This document shows positions 41,851-49,786 of a DNA stretch of 64,000 bases, piece by piece (the first letter of the stretch is position 1; the number at the start of each line of letters is the position of its first letter). The stretch covers positions 7,743-71,742 of the forward strand of contig CAYRNW010000012.1 of the NCBI GenBank assembly GCA_964425745.1, in the 5' to 3' direction. Source of the DNA: CALCNS01 sp964425745. GTDB taxonomy: Bacteria; Bacillota; JAAYKD01. Both the position numbers and the translations under genes were made by a program. The notes beneath the pieces are model-generated. The model made no database searches and was not told the origin of the DNA. It saw only the letters and a list, made by a program, of their open reading frames with translations.

Positions 41851-42711
41851 CTAATCCTTTGCAGAATCTACATACTTTAGGTCTAAAATACCGCTTTCAT
41901 TCACCCAATCCCCCGGACGGATGATCAGCGTTTTACTCTCGTAATCGACTTGGTCTAAGGTCAGAAGCGAGGTGTAGGCGTCAATGGCTTTGCGGCTACT
42001 GCTATCGCTCACCAAAAAGCCCATGCCTACGCATTTTGCTTGAAACTCTTGCATCAGGTCAAGAATCCCTTTGGCGGTTCCGCCACCTCGCAAGAAGTCA
42101 TCTAAGAAGAGAACCCGGGCTCCGGGTTTCACAGCCCGTTTGGGTAAGGACATGGTTGCTAATCTTCGTTGACTATTGGAAATGTAATTGATACCAATGC
42201 TGGTCCCTTCGCTAATGCGACTATCACTCCGTACAATGACTAAGGGTACATTTAACTCCCGGGCCGTCATTAACCCTATGGGAATTCCCTTGGTTTCTAC
42301 TGTAGCAATAAGATCTGGTTTGAGATTACGAAAACGCTGGGCAAAAAACAAACCCACTTGTTGCATTAAAGACGGATCCCCAATTAAATCGGTAAGGTAT
42401 AAAAACCCCCCCGGTAAAATGCGTTCCGGTTGACGGATCATTGCACACAACTGATCCACCAAGGCTATCGCTTGCTCACGGCTGAAATTCGGTGTATATA
42501 ACACCCCACCGGCGGCTCCGGTTTGTGTCTCGACTGTTCCCAATTTCATGGTTTGAAAGGTTTCTTTTATTAATGTCAAATCCTCACTGATACTGGATTT
42601 GGCAGAATTCAACAATTGGGTAAATTGAGACAATGGAATCAGTTGCCCCGGGTGGTCTAAAAGATATTTGGTGATCATCACTATACGATCATTTCTGCGG
42701 ATTTTTTCCAT
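41851..42711 (-). CDS. purR: Purine operon repressor PurR (Bacillus type)
   Basis: 286 residues, the family length. N-terminal winged helix (RRNDRIVMITKYLLDHPGQL, SAKSSISEDLTLIKETF), then a phosphoribosyltransferase-like domain with TVETKGIPIGL and the PRPP motif ARVLFLDDFLRGGGTAKG. It senses PRPP and binds PurBoxes. The operator-like palindrome at its own promoter and the PurBoxes before xpt indicate autoregulation and control of purine salvage in this window. Confidence 0.95.
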   Translation of the reverse strand: MEKIRRNDRIVMITKYLLDHPGQLIPLSQFTQLLNSAKSSISEDLTLIKETFQTMKLGTVETQTGAAGGVLYTPNFSREQAIALVDQLCAMIRQPERILPGGFLYLTDLIGDPSLMQQVGLFFAQRFRNLKPDLIATVETKGIPIGLMTARELNVPLVIVRSDSRISEGTSIGINYISNSQRRLATMSLPKRAVKPGARVLFLDDFLRGGGTAKGILDLMQEFQAKCVGMGFLVSDSSSRKAIDAYTSLLTLDQVDYESKTLIIRPGDWVNESGILDLKYVDSAKD

Positions 42712-42760
42712 TGATATTCTTTCTCCTCTCAGGGTTTCCGTCCGTTCTTATAAATTCACT

Positions 42761-42776
42761 AGACGAACATTCGTCT
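42761..42776. promoter_or_regulatory. PurR operator-like palindrome at the purR start site
   Basis: AGACGAACATTCGTCT is a perfect 16-bp palindrome with the PurBox core CGAA facing TTCG. It sits just downstream of the -10, where a repressor would block transcription. The spacing differs from the usual two-box arrangement, so direct PurR binding is inference. Confidence 0.6.
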
Positions 42777-42779
42777 ACT

Positions 42780-42807
42780 ATTATACTAGAAATGTCCGGA
42801 AAGTCAA
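42780..42807 (-). promoter_or_regulatory. Promoter of purR
   Basis: TTGACT (42802-42807), 16-bp spacer, TATAAT (42780-42785) on the minus strand. Confidence 0.8.
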
Positions 42808-42813
42808 GAAAGC

Positions 42814-43980
42814 TTAGCCTTGCTTTCTAGCCTCGGCAAATTCCTTTTTTACTTGTTTCAGCAAGGATGGGTCCGTAATCAGTTGGTAAACACTGCCTGC
42901 AAGAATCTTTGCTCCCACAATGACGGCCGTTTTTGCGGCTTCACCCTTCCCCGCAGCCAAGTAGGCTTCGGAATGAGACGGAGTACCGAGGGGAACAAAA
43001 TCCATGCGCAAACAACTGCCCGGTACTCGTACCATGACATTGCCAAAATCGGTCGAACCCGTTTTCTCCCGAGGTGGACAAAGGTGAGGAGCTCCAACTT
43101 CCGTCGCATTTTGCATCAGCAAATCATTGAGTGTAATCACGGGGATTTTGGCATCGATTTCCTTTTCTGAAATGATTTCCGCTTTCGTATCCGTCATCAA
43201 ACTGGCACCCTCCATGACCTGATAAAACCTTCGTTTCAAGTCTTTGAGCGTGTGACTGTCGTAACTGCGTAAATAAAAATGACCTACTGCTCGAGCTGGA
43301 ACGCTGTTGGCCGCCCCACCGGCATCAATGACTGTATAATGCATCCGCACATCATCCGCTACATGTTCACGTAAAAATTCGATTCCCTGAAAACTTAAAA
43401 GCAGACCATCGAGCGCACTTCGTCCCGCCTCGGGTTTGACGGCAGCGTGTGAAGTAATGCCATGAAAAATCACGGTAAAGGTCGCAAGTGCCATCGATTT
43501 CACGTCCACAGTCGTTCCCGGATTAGCGTGAATCATCAAGGCGGTGTCGAGTTCATCGAAATACCCTTGCTGTAACATAGCGATTTTTCCACTGGTGGTT
43601 TCTTCTGCCGGAGTACCATAGATCACCAGAGTATAAGGATGGTCCTTGATGTGCTCTTGGATCGCCAAAGCGCAAGCAAGAACTGCCGGTCCTTGGAGAT
43701 GATGCCCACAAGCATGACCCAGTTTTTCCAAAGCATCGTATTCGGTCAAAAGGCCAATCACTGGCCCTCCATTCCCATGGCGATATTCAGCTCGAAATGC
43801 GGTAGCTAACCCTGCAATGTTTCGTTCAATGGTAAATCCAGCTTCCTCCAATGGTTCTATGAGGCGGGAACAAGCCTGGAACTCTTGATTTCCCAATTCG
43901 GGGTGATCAAAAATCCAATCGGCCAATTCGGTCCAACGCGTAGAACCTTGCTCTATCGTTTCCCAGATCTGTTGTTTCAT
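42814..43980 (-). CDS. M20-family metallopeptidase/amidohydrolase (M20D, aminoacylase-like)
   Basis: 388 residues from the ATG at 43980 (AAAGGAG 8 nt upstream; a TTG six codons earlier is rejected). Metal-site motifs: EYDALEKLGHACGHHLQGPA, EETTSGK, LMIHANPGTTVD; a dimerisation domain lies at about 175-290. The family cleaves N-acyl or N-aminobenzoyl amino acids; AbgB-like enzymes are the nearest named group. The substrate cannot be told from sequence. It follows ispE by 70 bases and may be co-transcribed. Confidence 0.85.
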   Translation of the reverse strand: MKQQIWETIEQGSTRWTELADWIFDHPELGNQEFQACSRLIEPLEEAGFTIERNIAGLATAFRAEYRHGNGGPVIGLLTEYDALEKLGHACGHHLQGPAVLACALAIQEHIKDHPYTLVIYGTPAEETTSGKIAMLQQGYFDELDTALMIHANPGTTVDVKSMALATFTVIFHGITSHAAVKPEAGRSALDGLLLSFQGIEFLREHVADDVRMHYTVIDAGGAANSVPARAVGHFYLRSYDSHTLKDLKRRFYQVMEGASLMTDTKAEIISEKEIDAKIPVITLNDLLMQNATEVGAPHLCPPREKTGSTDFGNVMVRVPGSCLRMDFVPLGTPSHSEAYLAAGKGEAAKTAVIVGAKILAGSVYQLITDPSLLKQVKKEFAEARKQG

Positions 43981-44050
43981 TTTCAAAACTCCTTTCAAAG
44001 AAAGAGCATCGATGCCACACTCTTTAGAGGTTGCTGATGCTCTCTTGTTC

Positions 44051-44947
44051 TTATTCTTCGATTTCCTCTTCTACAAACTCACAACCGACAGGTGTGGTGT
44101 AACAAACGCTACTCCACCAACCGGGGGGCGTATGCTCGGCCACCAATTGCTGTGCCACCTCTGCATCACGGGTAATTGCAAAAACGGTTGGCCCACTGCC
44201 ACTCATCATCGCTTTCTCAGCACCTGCAAAGATTAAGTTCTCTTTCAATTGCAGCAATTCCGGCATCATGGAAAAGGTTACACTTTCCAAATTATTGCCC
44301 ATGAGTTCGGGGAGTTTGTTTTGATCTCCAGCTCGAATACTCCGGACCAATAACTCGGTGACCGGTGCCGGTACCTTGTTGGTTTGTAAGGAAGTATAGA
44401 CTAACTTGGTTGAGATGCCTTGCGGGGGTTTAAACAGCGCTAAATGCCAGAGGCCCACAAAAGGGAGTTGCTGTATGATCTCACCACGACCACTTGCTTC
44501 GGCTGTGCCTCCTTGAATGCAAAAAGGCATATCGGAACCCAAATGGGCTGCAATCTCCATGAGGTCTTGATCACTGTAATTGAGTTGCCACATCTTGTTT
44601 AGGCCAACCAGGGTCGCTGCACCATCGGCAGAACCTCCCCCTAATCCGGAGGCAATTGGCAATTGTTTATCTAACCAGATCGCCGCTCCGCGACGGCTGC
44701 CACTGATTTCTTTTAGCAAACGCGCTGCCCGTAAAATATCGTTGCTTTCATCTAAAGCTAACATGGGTGGACGACTTCCCCGCGGATCCCAAATCAATTC
44801 CAAATTATCACTGGGTTGAAACGACAAGATATCATGCAGAGAGATGCTTTGCATCACCATGGAGACTTCATGAAATCCATCGGGGCGTTTTCCCAATACA
44901 TCTAAGGTAAAATTAATTTTCCCTCTGGCTCGCACCACTACAGACAT
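44051..44947 (-). CDS. ispE: 4-diphosphocytidyl-2-C-methyl-D-erythritol kinase
   Basis: 298 residues, GHMP kinase. Start VVRARGKINFTLDVLGKRPDG; ATP loop LPIASGLGGGSADGAATL; C-terminal MMSGSGPTVFAI. Fourth step of the MEP isoprenoid pathway. It lies on the same strand as purR, as in Bacillus, but an M20 gene intervenes. Confidence 0.96.
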   Translation of the reverse strand: MSVVVRARGKINFTLDVLGKRPDGFHEVSMVMQSISLHDILSFQPSDNLELIWDPRGSRPPMLALDESNDILRAARLLKEISGSRRGAAIWLDKQLPIASGLGGGSADGAATLVGLNKMWQLNYSDQDLMEIAAHLGSDMPFCIQGGTAEASGRGEIIQQLPFVGLWHLALFKPPQGISTKLVYTSLQTNKVPAPVTELLVRSIRAGDQNKLPELMGNNLESVTFSMMPELLQLKENLIFAGAEKAMMSGSGPTVFAITRDAEVAQQLVAEHTPPGWWSSVCYTTPVGCEFVEEEIEE

Positions 44948-44974
44948 TTCACCAGCTCCTTTGTTCTTGACTTG

Positions 44975-45211
44975 TTACTTTTTATCGTGTGAATCCGGAA
45001 AAAATTTACGGCGTAGGGCAATGATGATGATCCCCAGCAAGAAGGGTGCAAAGGCCCCATAACGTGTTATGATGTCGTTAAAAGAGGGGCTTCCGCCATC
45101 GACTGAGGTGACTGTTTCTTGAGCCATGAGTAGCAGGCCATCCACTTGGATTAAAATCAATAGAAAAAGGGATAACCAAAGCATGGGTAGGATTCTTTTT
45201 TTTATACTCAT
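44975..45211 (-). CDS. Small membrane protein of unknown function
   Basis: 78 residues from the ATG at 45211 (GGAG upstream); a longer frame exists but lacks a ribosome site. Two hydrophobic helices (about 9-28 and 52-68) flank a short loop (AQETVTSVDGGSPSFNDI). The N-terminus is basic and the C-terminus charged (RRKFFPDSHDKK). It precedes ispE by 27 bases and shares its promoter. Not recognised. Confidence 0.6.
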   Translation of the reverse strand: MSIKKRILPMLWLSLFLLILIQVDGLLLMAQETVTSVDGGSPSFNDIITRYGAFAPFLLGIIIIALRRKFFPDSHDKK

Positions 45212-45256
45212 GGGCACGATCTCCTTTACCGACTGTTTTTTGAATTTCACAGGTTC

Positions 45257-45286
45257 ATTGTACACTTATTTTCATAGTTTCGTCAA
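45257..45286 (-). promoter_or_regulatory. Promoter of the small membrane protein-ispE operon
   Basis: TTGACG, 18-bp spacer, TACAAT on the minus strand. Confidence 0.65.
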
Positions 45287-45308
45287 TAGCAAATACCTGA
45301 GGTTTTGA

Positions 45309-45337
45309 TTGCAAGAGCTGATTTTCTTTGTTATACT
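45309..45337 (+). promoter_or_regulatory. Promoter of the prepilin peptidase gene
   Basis: TTGCAA, 17-bp spacer, TATACT; the ATG follows 33 nt later after TGGAGGG. Confidence 0.65.
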
Positions 45338-45369
45338 GACCCTATTATGGGCAATATGGAGGGATTTCT

Positions 45370-46074
45370 ATGGAGCGTTTGATCTTTGTTCTGACTGGTG
45401 TCCTCCAGGGAATCCTTTCGATTCAGTTCTTAAATTGTTTTCCAAATTCGTGGTTCACAGAATTCGATGAAGACCCTACCGATGCAGTTACATCGTACCC
45501 TCGGTGGCCGGTATTCTCATGGTCTGCTCTAAGTTGCTCTATTTTAGCCGGTGCCGCTTGGTTTAGCTCTGGCAGCACGAGCTCCACCTTTTCCATTTTG
45601 ATTACAATGCTTCTGATTCAAATCTTGTGGATGTTGGCGTTAAGCGATGCAAAATATCAGATCATTCCAGATCAATTTAGCCTGCTTCTGGGTGGAATTG
45701 GGCTACTGGCCTGGCTTTCTTACCCCTTAGGGCTGCTGACTTCAGTTCTGCCTGCAATCGCCATTACAGTAGGACTGCCTTGGTTGGTCGGTGCCCTTTG
45801 GAGTTATTGGAGAAAGCAAGTAGCTTTAGGCATGGGAGATATCAAATTGCTGATTGCTTTTTCCATAATCTTTGGTTGGCCGAAAGCCGGATTTGTTTTA
45901 TTTACCGGTATTATGCTGGCCGGTTTCTATTTTGCGATCTTGCTGTTGCTACGCAAACTCCAACTGACCGATCATTCTCCCCTGGGACCGTTCTTGAGTC
46001 TCGCTGCTGCGCTTTGGCTATTAGGAGAATCCCAGTTCATGCAAGTCGTACAATGGTATCTATCCTTGTTTTAA
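45370..46074 (+). CDS. A24-family prepilin peptidase (PilD-like), degenerate methylase half
   Basis: 234 residues, about seven hydrophobic helices. The two catalytic aspartates are present in LALSDAKYQIIPDQF and ALGMGDIKLLIAF, the A24 signature. The N-terminal region lacks the Cys-rich methyltransferase domain (no CPxC pairs), so it probably cleaves prepilins without N-methylating them, or the methylase is degenerate. It is single-gene and 26 kb from the broken pil operon; no pilin gene is visible in the window. It may serve another prepilin system elsewhere. Confidence 0.85.
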   Translation: MERLIFVLTGVLQGILSIQFLNCFPNSWFTEFDEDPTDAVTSYPRWPVFSWSALSCSILAGAAWFSSGSTSSTFSILITMLLIQILWMLALSDAKYQIIPDQFSLLLGGIGLLAWLSYPLGLLTSVLPAIAITVGLPWLVGALWSYWRKQVALGMGDIKLLIAFSIIFGWPKAGFVLFTGIMLAGFYFAILLLLRKLQLTDHSPLGPFLSLAAALWLLGESQFMQVVQWYLSLF

Positions 46075-46094
46075 GCAATATAATGATTCATAGA

Positions 46095-46133
46095 AATAAC
46101 CGCTGCCTTCACAAAAAGCAGCGGTTATTTTAT
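46095..46133. terminator. Bidirectional terminator
   Basis: 12-bp stem AATAACCGCTGC/GCAGCGGTTATT with T-rich plus-side and TTTC-type minus-side flanks, between converging genes. Confidence 0.88.
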
Positions 46134-47053
46134 TCGGCTTTAGGAACAAAAAGAAAAACTAGATACCTCACTAGCACAGTGGTCGTAAAAACAGTTGCGA
46201 TCCAAAATGTCGCTTGTTGAAGTGTAGCAAAGAGCACATGCTCTATCCCCTGCGCTTTAAGCCATATCACACTGCTCTTTGCAGCGATGGCTGAAATCAC
46301 AAAGGGAAAGGTGTACGCAGAAAAAGCCGGGCTAAAGGTTCCACGAAACAAGCGCAAAGACCTCGGTAAGACAAACAAATAGCATAACAAAGATGTGATT
46401 TGTAGCCCGAAAATCAAAATCGGATGCGGATTTGTAATACTCGCCAGAGCACCTGCTAAGCATAAAGAAGCAGGAGCTGCGAAAATCATGACAGTGGGTT
46501 GCAATGGCTCCGGTAGAGGTTTCCCCTTCAATACCCGCACGATCATCAGCGGTAGTAATACCGTTAGTGCAGCCGTGGCGAAATAGACAGCAATCGTTCC
46601 AATCGCTTTCTGGCCTACAGTAGGCGCTGTGACTCCAGCGCAAGCGATGCCCACATAGAGCACAAACCAAGTAGGAGATAAATTTTCGATTTTCAGAGGG
46701 GCTGCATGTTTTAATCTGAACCACAAAATCCAAAAAACATGCAATAGAAAGCCGCTCCACCACCAAATCGTGGCGAGAGACGGAAGCCACTGTTTAAAAT
46801 AAGTAGCGAAGATCATCATACTCATGGGCAATGCTGCAAAAATGGTGGCCATGACCGAATGATCCATTTCTTTCAATGCTTTCTTTGGATCAAACAGTAA
46901 TCGAAGGATGTAGGCAAGAAAAAGGGTGAAGGCTAATCCACCGAAGATCGTTCTTATAAGAGGTGATGTTGTTGTCCAGAGGTTACCCAAAGCAGCAAGG
47001 CCCAAAATCAAAGCTGCCATGGGGATAGGTATTTTTTGCAGAAATGTTTTCAT
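46130..47053 (-). CDS. TDT-family (TehA/SLAC1-like) transporter
   Basis: 307 residues with about ten hydrophobic helices. Sequence features such as IPIPMAALILGLAALGN at the start, PTWFVLYVGIACAGVTAPTVG and a C-terminal FVISAIAAKSS fit the tellurite-resistance/dicarboxylate transporter family. Members are anion channels or malate/sulfite exporters. The substrate cannot be inferred. Ten bases separate it from the upstream gene, so the two are probably co-transcribed. Confidence 0.8.
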   Translation of the reverse strand: MKTFLQKIPIPMAALILGLAALGNLWTTTSPLIRTIFGGLAFTLFLAYILRLLFDPKKALKEMDHSVMATIFAALPMSMMIFATYFKQWLPSLATIWWWSGFLLHVFWILWFRLKHAAPLKIENLSPTWFVLYVGIACAGVTAPTVGQKAIGTIAVYFATAALTVLLPLMIVRVLKGKPLPEPLQPTVMIFAAPASLCLAGALASITNPHPILIFGLQITSLLCYLFVLPRSLRLFRGTFSPAFSAYTFPFVISAIAAKSSVIWLKAQGIEHVLFATLQQATFWIATVFTTTVLVRYLVFLFVPKAE

Positions 47054-47063
47054 TGTTGCCTAC

Positions 47064-47540
47064 TTACTCTGCTGTAACGATAGTCCATCCCTTTTCACGG
47101 GCGACCATTTCAGCAACTTTTCGTGCGACTTCTCCGGTGAAAGAAATGCATTGGCTTTTATGTTCTCCGGAAGCCATATCCATACCCCGAGTCAATATAC
47201 GACAGCAGAGCACCCCATGTTGAGTCTGAAAGAAGTCGTGTAATTCTTTGGTTAGCGTAAAGGTTTTTTGGACTTCATCAGCTCCGGGAGTAGAGGGGCC
47301 ACGACGTCCAAAGAAGTAACCCAAGACCATAACTCCACCTGAAACAGCCCCACAGAGGCATTTGGCACGGCCAATACCAATGGGAAAACCTGCTGCCATA
47401 GAAACCATTTCTTCCGGCATGGGCAAGCTTAGCGTATTGCGAAAGGCTGCGACCACGGCTTCCGAGCAGTAATATCCTCCCGAACGAAATAATTCTTCTG
47501 CAGCAAGGCCGATTTTTTCAATATCGATGCTTGTATTCAT
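47064..47540 (-). CDS. C_GCAxxG_C_C family redox-type protein
   Basis: 158 residues with the family's Cys pattern: GGYYCSEAVVAAF, CLCGAVSGGVMVLG, VLCCRILTRG and CISFTGEVA. The pattern suggests a metal or Fe-S cofactor and a redox role; members are common in anaerobes but uncharacterised. Start has GGGAGGAAT upstream. Followed by the TDT transporter. The 180-bp gap on its 5' side (47541-47722) holds no clear feature apart from a weak hairpin near 47690-47720. Confidence 0.85.
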   Translation of the reverse strand: MNTSIDIEKIGLAAEELFRSGGYYCSEAVVAAFRNTLSLPMPEEMVSMAAGFPIGIGRAKCLCGAVSGGVMVLGYFFGRRGPSTPGADEVQKTFTLTKELHDFFQTQHGVLCCRILTRGMDMASGEHKSQCISFTGEVARKVAEMVAREKGWTIVTAE

Positions 47541-47722
47541 AAAAAAATTCCTCCCAAACGTTTTGTCATCAAGATACTAACAACTTGAGCAAAATCGGTC
47601 AAGGGAGGAAATGTAGGTTCGCGTCACTTGATTGCTTTATGAAAAAACTTCATAGTGTCAATATTTTTCATAACGAAATCCTATAAAGCAAGACGGAGAT
47701 TCCTTCTCGGTTCTCCTTTGAA

Positions 47723-48685
47723 TTATCTCTCTTCGCGGTCGTAGTTAATCCCACAGCCACTGGGTTGTTGGATTTCCTTCGAGTTATAAACGGATGTGAG
47801 AATGATGACCAAAGCAGTAACCACAAACGGTAATGCTCCGTAGAGCGAATTGGGAATGTCGACAACCTGCTTCGGAATATAGAAACGCAGTACGCGCAAT
47901 GCACCAAAGATTACGGAGCCCATAATGGCTTTGTAAGGATTCCAACCGGCAAAGATGACCAATGCGACAGCGATCCAACCTAAGCCGCTGACCGAATTTG
48001 CGGTCCAGGTTCCACCAGCTGTAATTACAGCAATGTAAGCCCCAGCCAATCCACTCATTGCTCCCCCGAAGCCAATGGCCAAATATTTGGTTCGAGCAAC
48101 GTTGATGCCTGAAGCATCGGCTGCAGCGGCGTTTTCACCAACCGCACGTAAGTTCAACCCATGGATATTGCGGTAAAGAAACCAGCCGGCAGTGATTGAA
48201 ATCAGCAACGACGCATACACAAAGCCATTGTATTGAAACAGGAGCTTGCCCAGAATTGGTATACTGCTTAAACCGGGAATTGAAGCGGGCTTGAAGAAAG
48301 ACATGAACTGCGCGTCCAAAACTGCGGTGCGGGTCGGAGAATTGGTGGTAATCGTTTCTCCAACAAAGTTGGCAAAGCCAGTACCAAAAATCGTTAAGGC
48401 AAGGCCAGTCACCGTTTGGTTCGCTTTTAACGTTACGGTGAGGAGTGCATAAATCATGGAAGCTAATACCCCGGAACCTACGGCTGCCAGTATGAATAAA
48501 ATGGGGTTCTTCGTGTAGTAGGCTACTGTAAAGCCACTGGCAACTCCGATATACATCATACCTTCGACCCCTAAATTTAAGTTTCCACCTTTTTGGGTGA
48601 TAATTTCTCCCAGAGTCGCAAACAAAAGCGGAGTTCCGGCCACAACAACGGCAAAAATAAAACTGGAAATGTAATTGATATCCAT
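47723..48685 (-). CDS. Nucleoside-type ABC transporter permease (NupQ/BmpC-like)
   Basis: 320 residues, about nine to ten helices. Typical features: FAVVVAGTPLLFATLGEIIT, GGNLNLGVEGMMYIGVASGF, GLNLRAVGENAAAADASGIN and GGAMSGLAGAYIAV. The second permease of the Bmp/Nup guanosine-type importer. Last gene of the xpt operon. Start lies three bases after the upstream permease's stop. Confidence 0.92.
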   Translation of the reverse strand: MDINYISSFIFAVVVAGTPLLFATLGEIITQKGGNLNLGVEGMMYIGVASGFTVAYYTKNPILFILAAVGSGVLASMIYALLTVTLKANQTVTGLALTIFGTGFANFVGETITTNSPTRTAVLDAQFMSFFKPASIPGLSSIPILGKLLFQYNGFVYASLLISITAGWFLYRNIHGLNLRAVGENAAAADASGINVARTKYLAIGFGGAMSGLAGAYIAVITAGGTWTANSVSGLGWIAVALVIFAGWNPYKAIMGSVIFGALRVLRFYIPKQVVDIPNSLYGALPFVVTALVIILTSVYNSKEIQQPSGCGINYDREER

Positions 48686-48688
48686 TGT

Positions 48689-49786
48689 TTACTCCCCTCT
48701 GTTCCGCAAAACAATTCGATATCGAATGAAGAATTCAAACCCTAAAACGAAGAAGAGGATAATCCCCTGCAGGACATCTGCGGCGCTGGCCGAGATCTTG
48801 AACATCGATTGAATATAGCCGCCGCCCTTTTCCAAAACAGCAAAAATCATGGATACCATTAAGATCACCGGTGAACTCAAATTTGCCAACCAAGCCACAA
48901 TAATTGCGGTAAAGCCAACGCCTCCGGCAACGGTATCGGTTAGAGTCCGATCGGCTCCGGTCGCCTGTAGCATACCGGCTAAGCCAGCCAACCCACCGCT
49001 GATAAACATGGTGCGCATAATAATCTTTCGCACATTCATTCCGGCATATGTTGCAGTTTTTTCGCTTTCACCAACGACGGCGATTTCGTATCCGTGTTTA
49101 CTGTATTTCATATACACATAAACGGCAGGAATCAACAAAAGAGCAATAATCCAACCAAAATGAACTCCCAAAGGTAAGCTCAAACGAGCATTGGCGGCAA
49201 AACGTGCAATCTGCGGGAAACCTTTGGCACCCGGATCTTTCCAAGCACCCTCTCGCAAGAATTGCACCACATAGAGCGCGATGTAATTGGCCATTAAGGT
49301 CAAAAGTGTTTCATTGGTTGAAAATCGTGCTTTGAAGAAAGCGGGGATCAACCCATATAATCCTCCCGCGACGATGCCGGCAACGGCCATGACACCAAGT
49401 AACACAAAATGCGGCCAGTCGGAATGAAACAAGGCGAAATATGAGGCAGCAACTGCACCTACGATCATTTGCCCTTCGGTTCCGATGTTCCAGAATTTCA
49501 TCTTAAAAGCCAAACTGACAGCCAAGGCGTTGATTAACAATGGAATGGCGATTTTAACGGTCCCTTGGGTACTCATCACCGAACCGAAGCTACCTTTCCA
49601 CATGGCAGCATAGACTTCAAGGGGTTGATGCCCTAAAGCCCAGAGGAAGATTCCTCCCGCCAACAATGCTGCTACGACTGCCAAGATTCGTAAAAGAATG
49701 CCTCTGGTTTCGTTCTCTTCTCGAATTCGGACGATTCTTAATAGGGGTTCTCTTCCCCCAACATTGTTAGGACTTCGTCGAAGCAT
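48689..49786 (-). CDS. Nucleoside-type ABC transporter permease (NupP/BmpB-like)
   Basis: 365 residues. GTVKIAIPLLINALAVSLAFKM, FWNIGTEGQMIVGAVAASYF and SEKTATYAGMNVRKIIMRTMF match the first permease of nucleoside importers. Strong ribosome site (GGGGGG). Its start overlaps the ATPase gene by 20 bases. Confidence 0.92.
   Translation of the reverse strand: MLRRSPNNVGGREPLLRIVRIREENETRGILLRILAVVAALLAGGIFLWALGHQPLEVYAAMWKGSFGSVMSTQGTVKIAIPLLINALAVSLAFKMKFWNIGTEGQMIVGAVAASYFALFHSDWPHFVLLGVMAVAGIVAGGLYGLIPAFFKARFSTNETLLTLMANYIALYVVQFLREGAWKDPGAKGFPQIARFAANARLSLPLGVHFGWIIALLLIPAVYVYMKYSKHGYEIAVVGESEKTATYAGMNVRKIIMRTMFISGGLAGLAGMLQATGADRTLTDTVAGGVGFTAIIVAWLANLSSPVILMVSMIFAVLEKGGGYIQSMFKISASAADVLQGIILFFVLGFEFFIRYRIVLRNRGE

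Noticed and set aside
47541..47722. Possible terminator or small RNA in the gap
   Set aside because: Only a weak, interrupted hairpin near 47690-47720 without a clear T-run.
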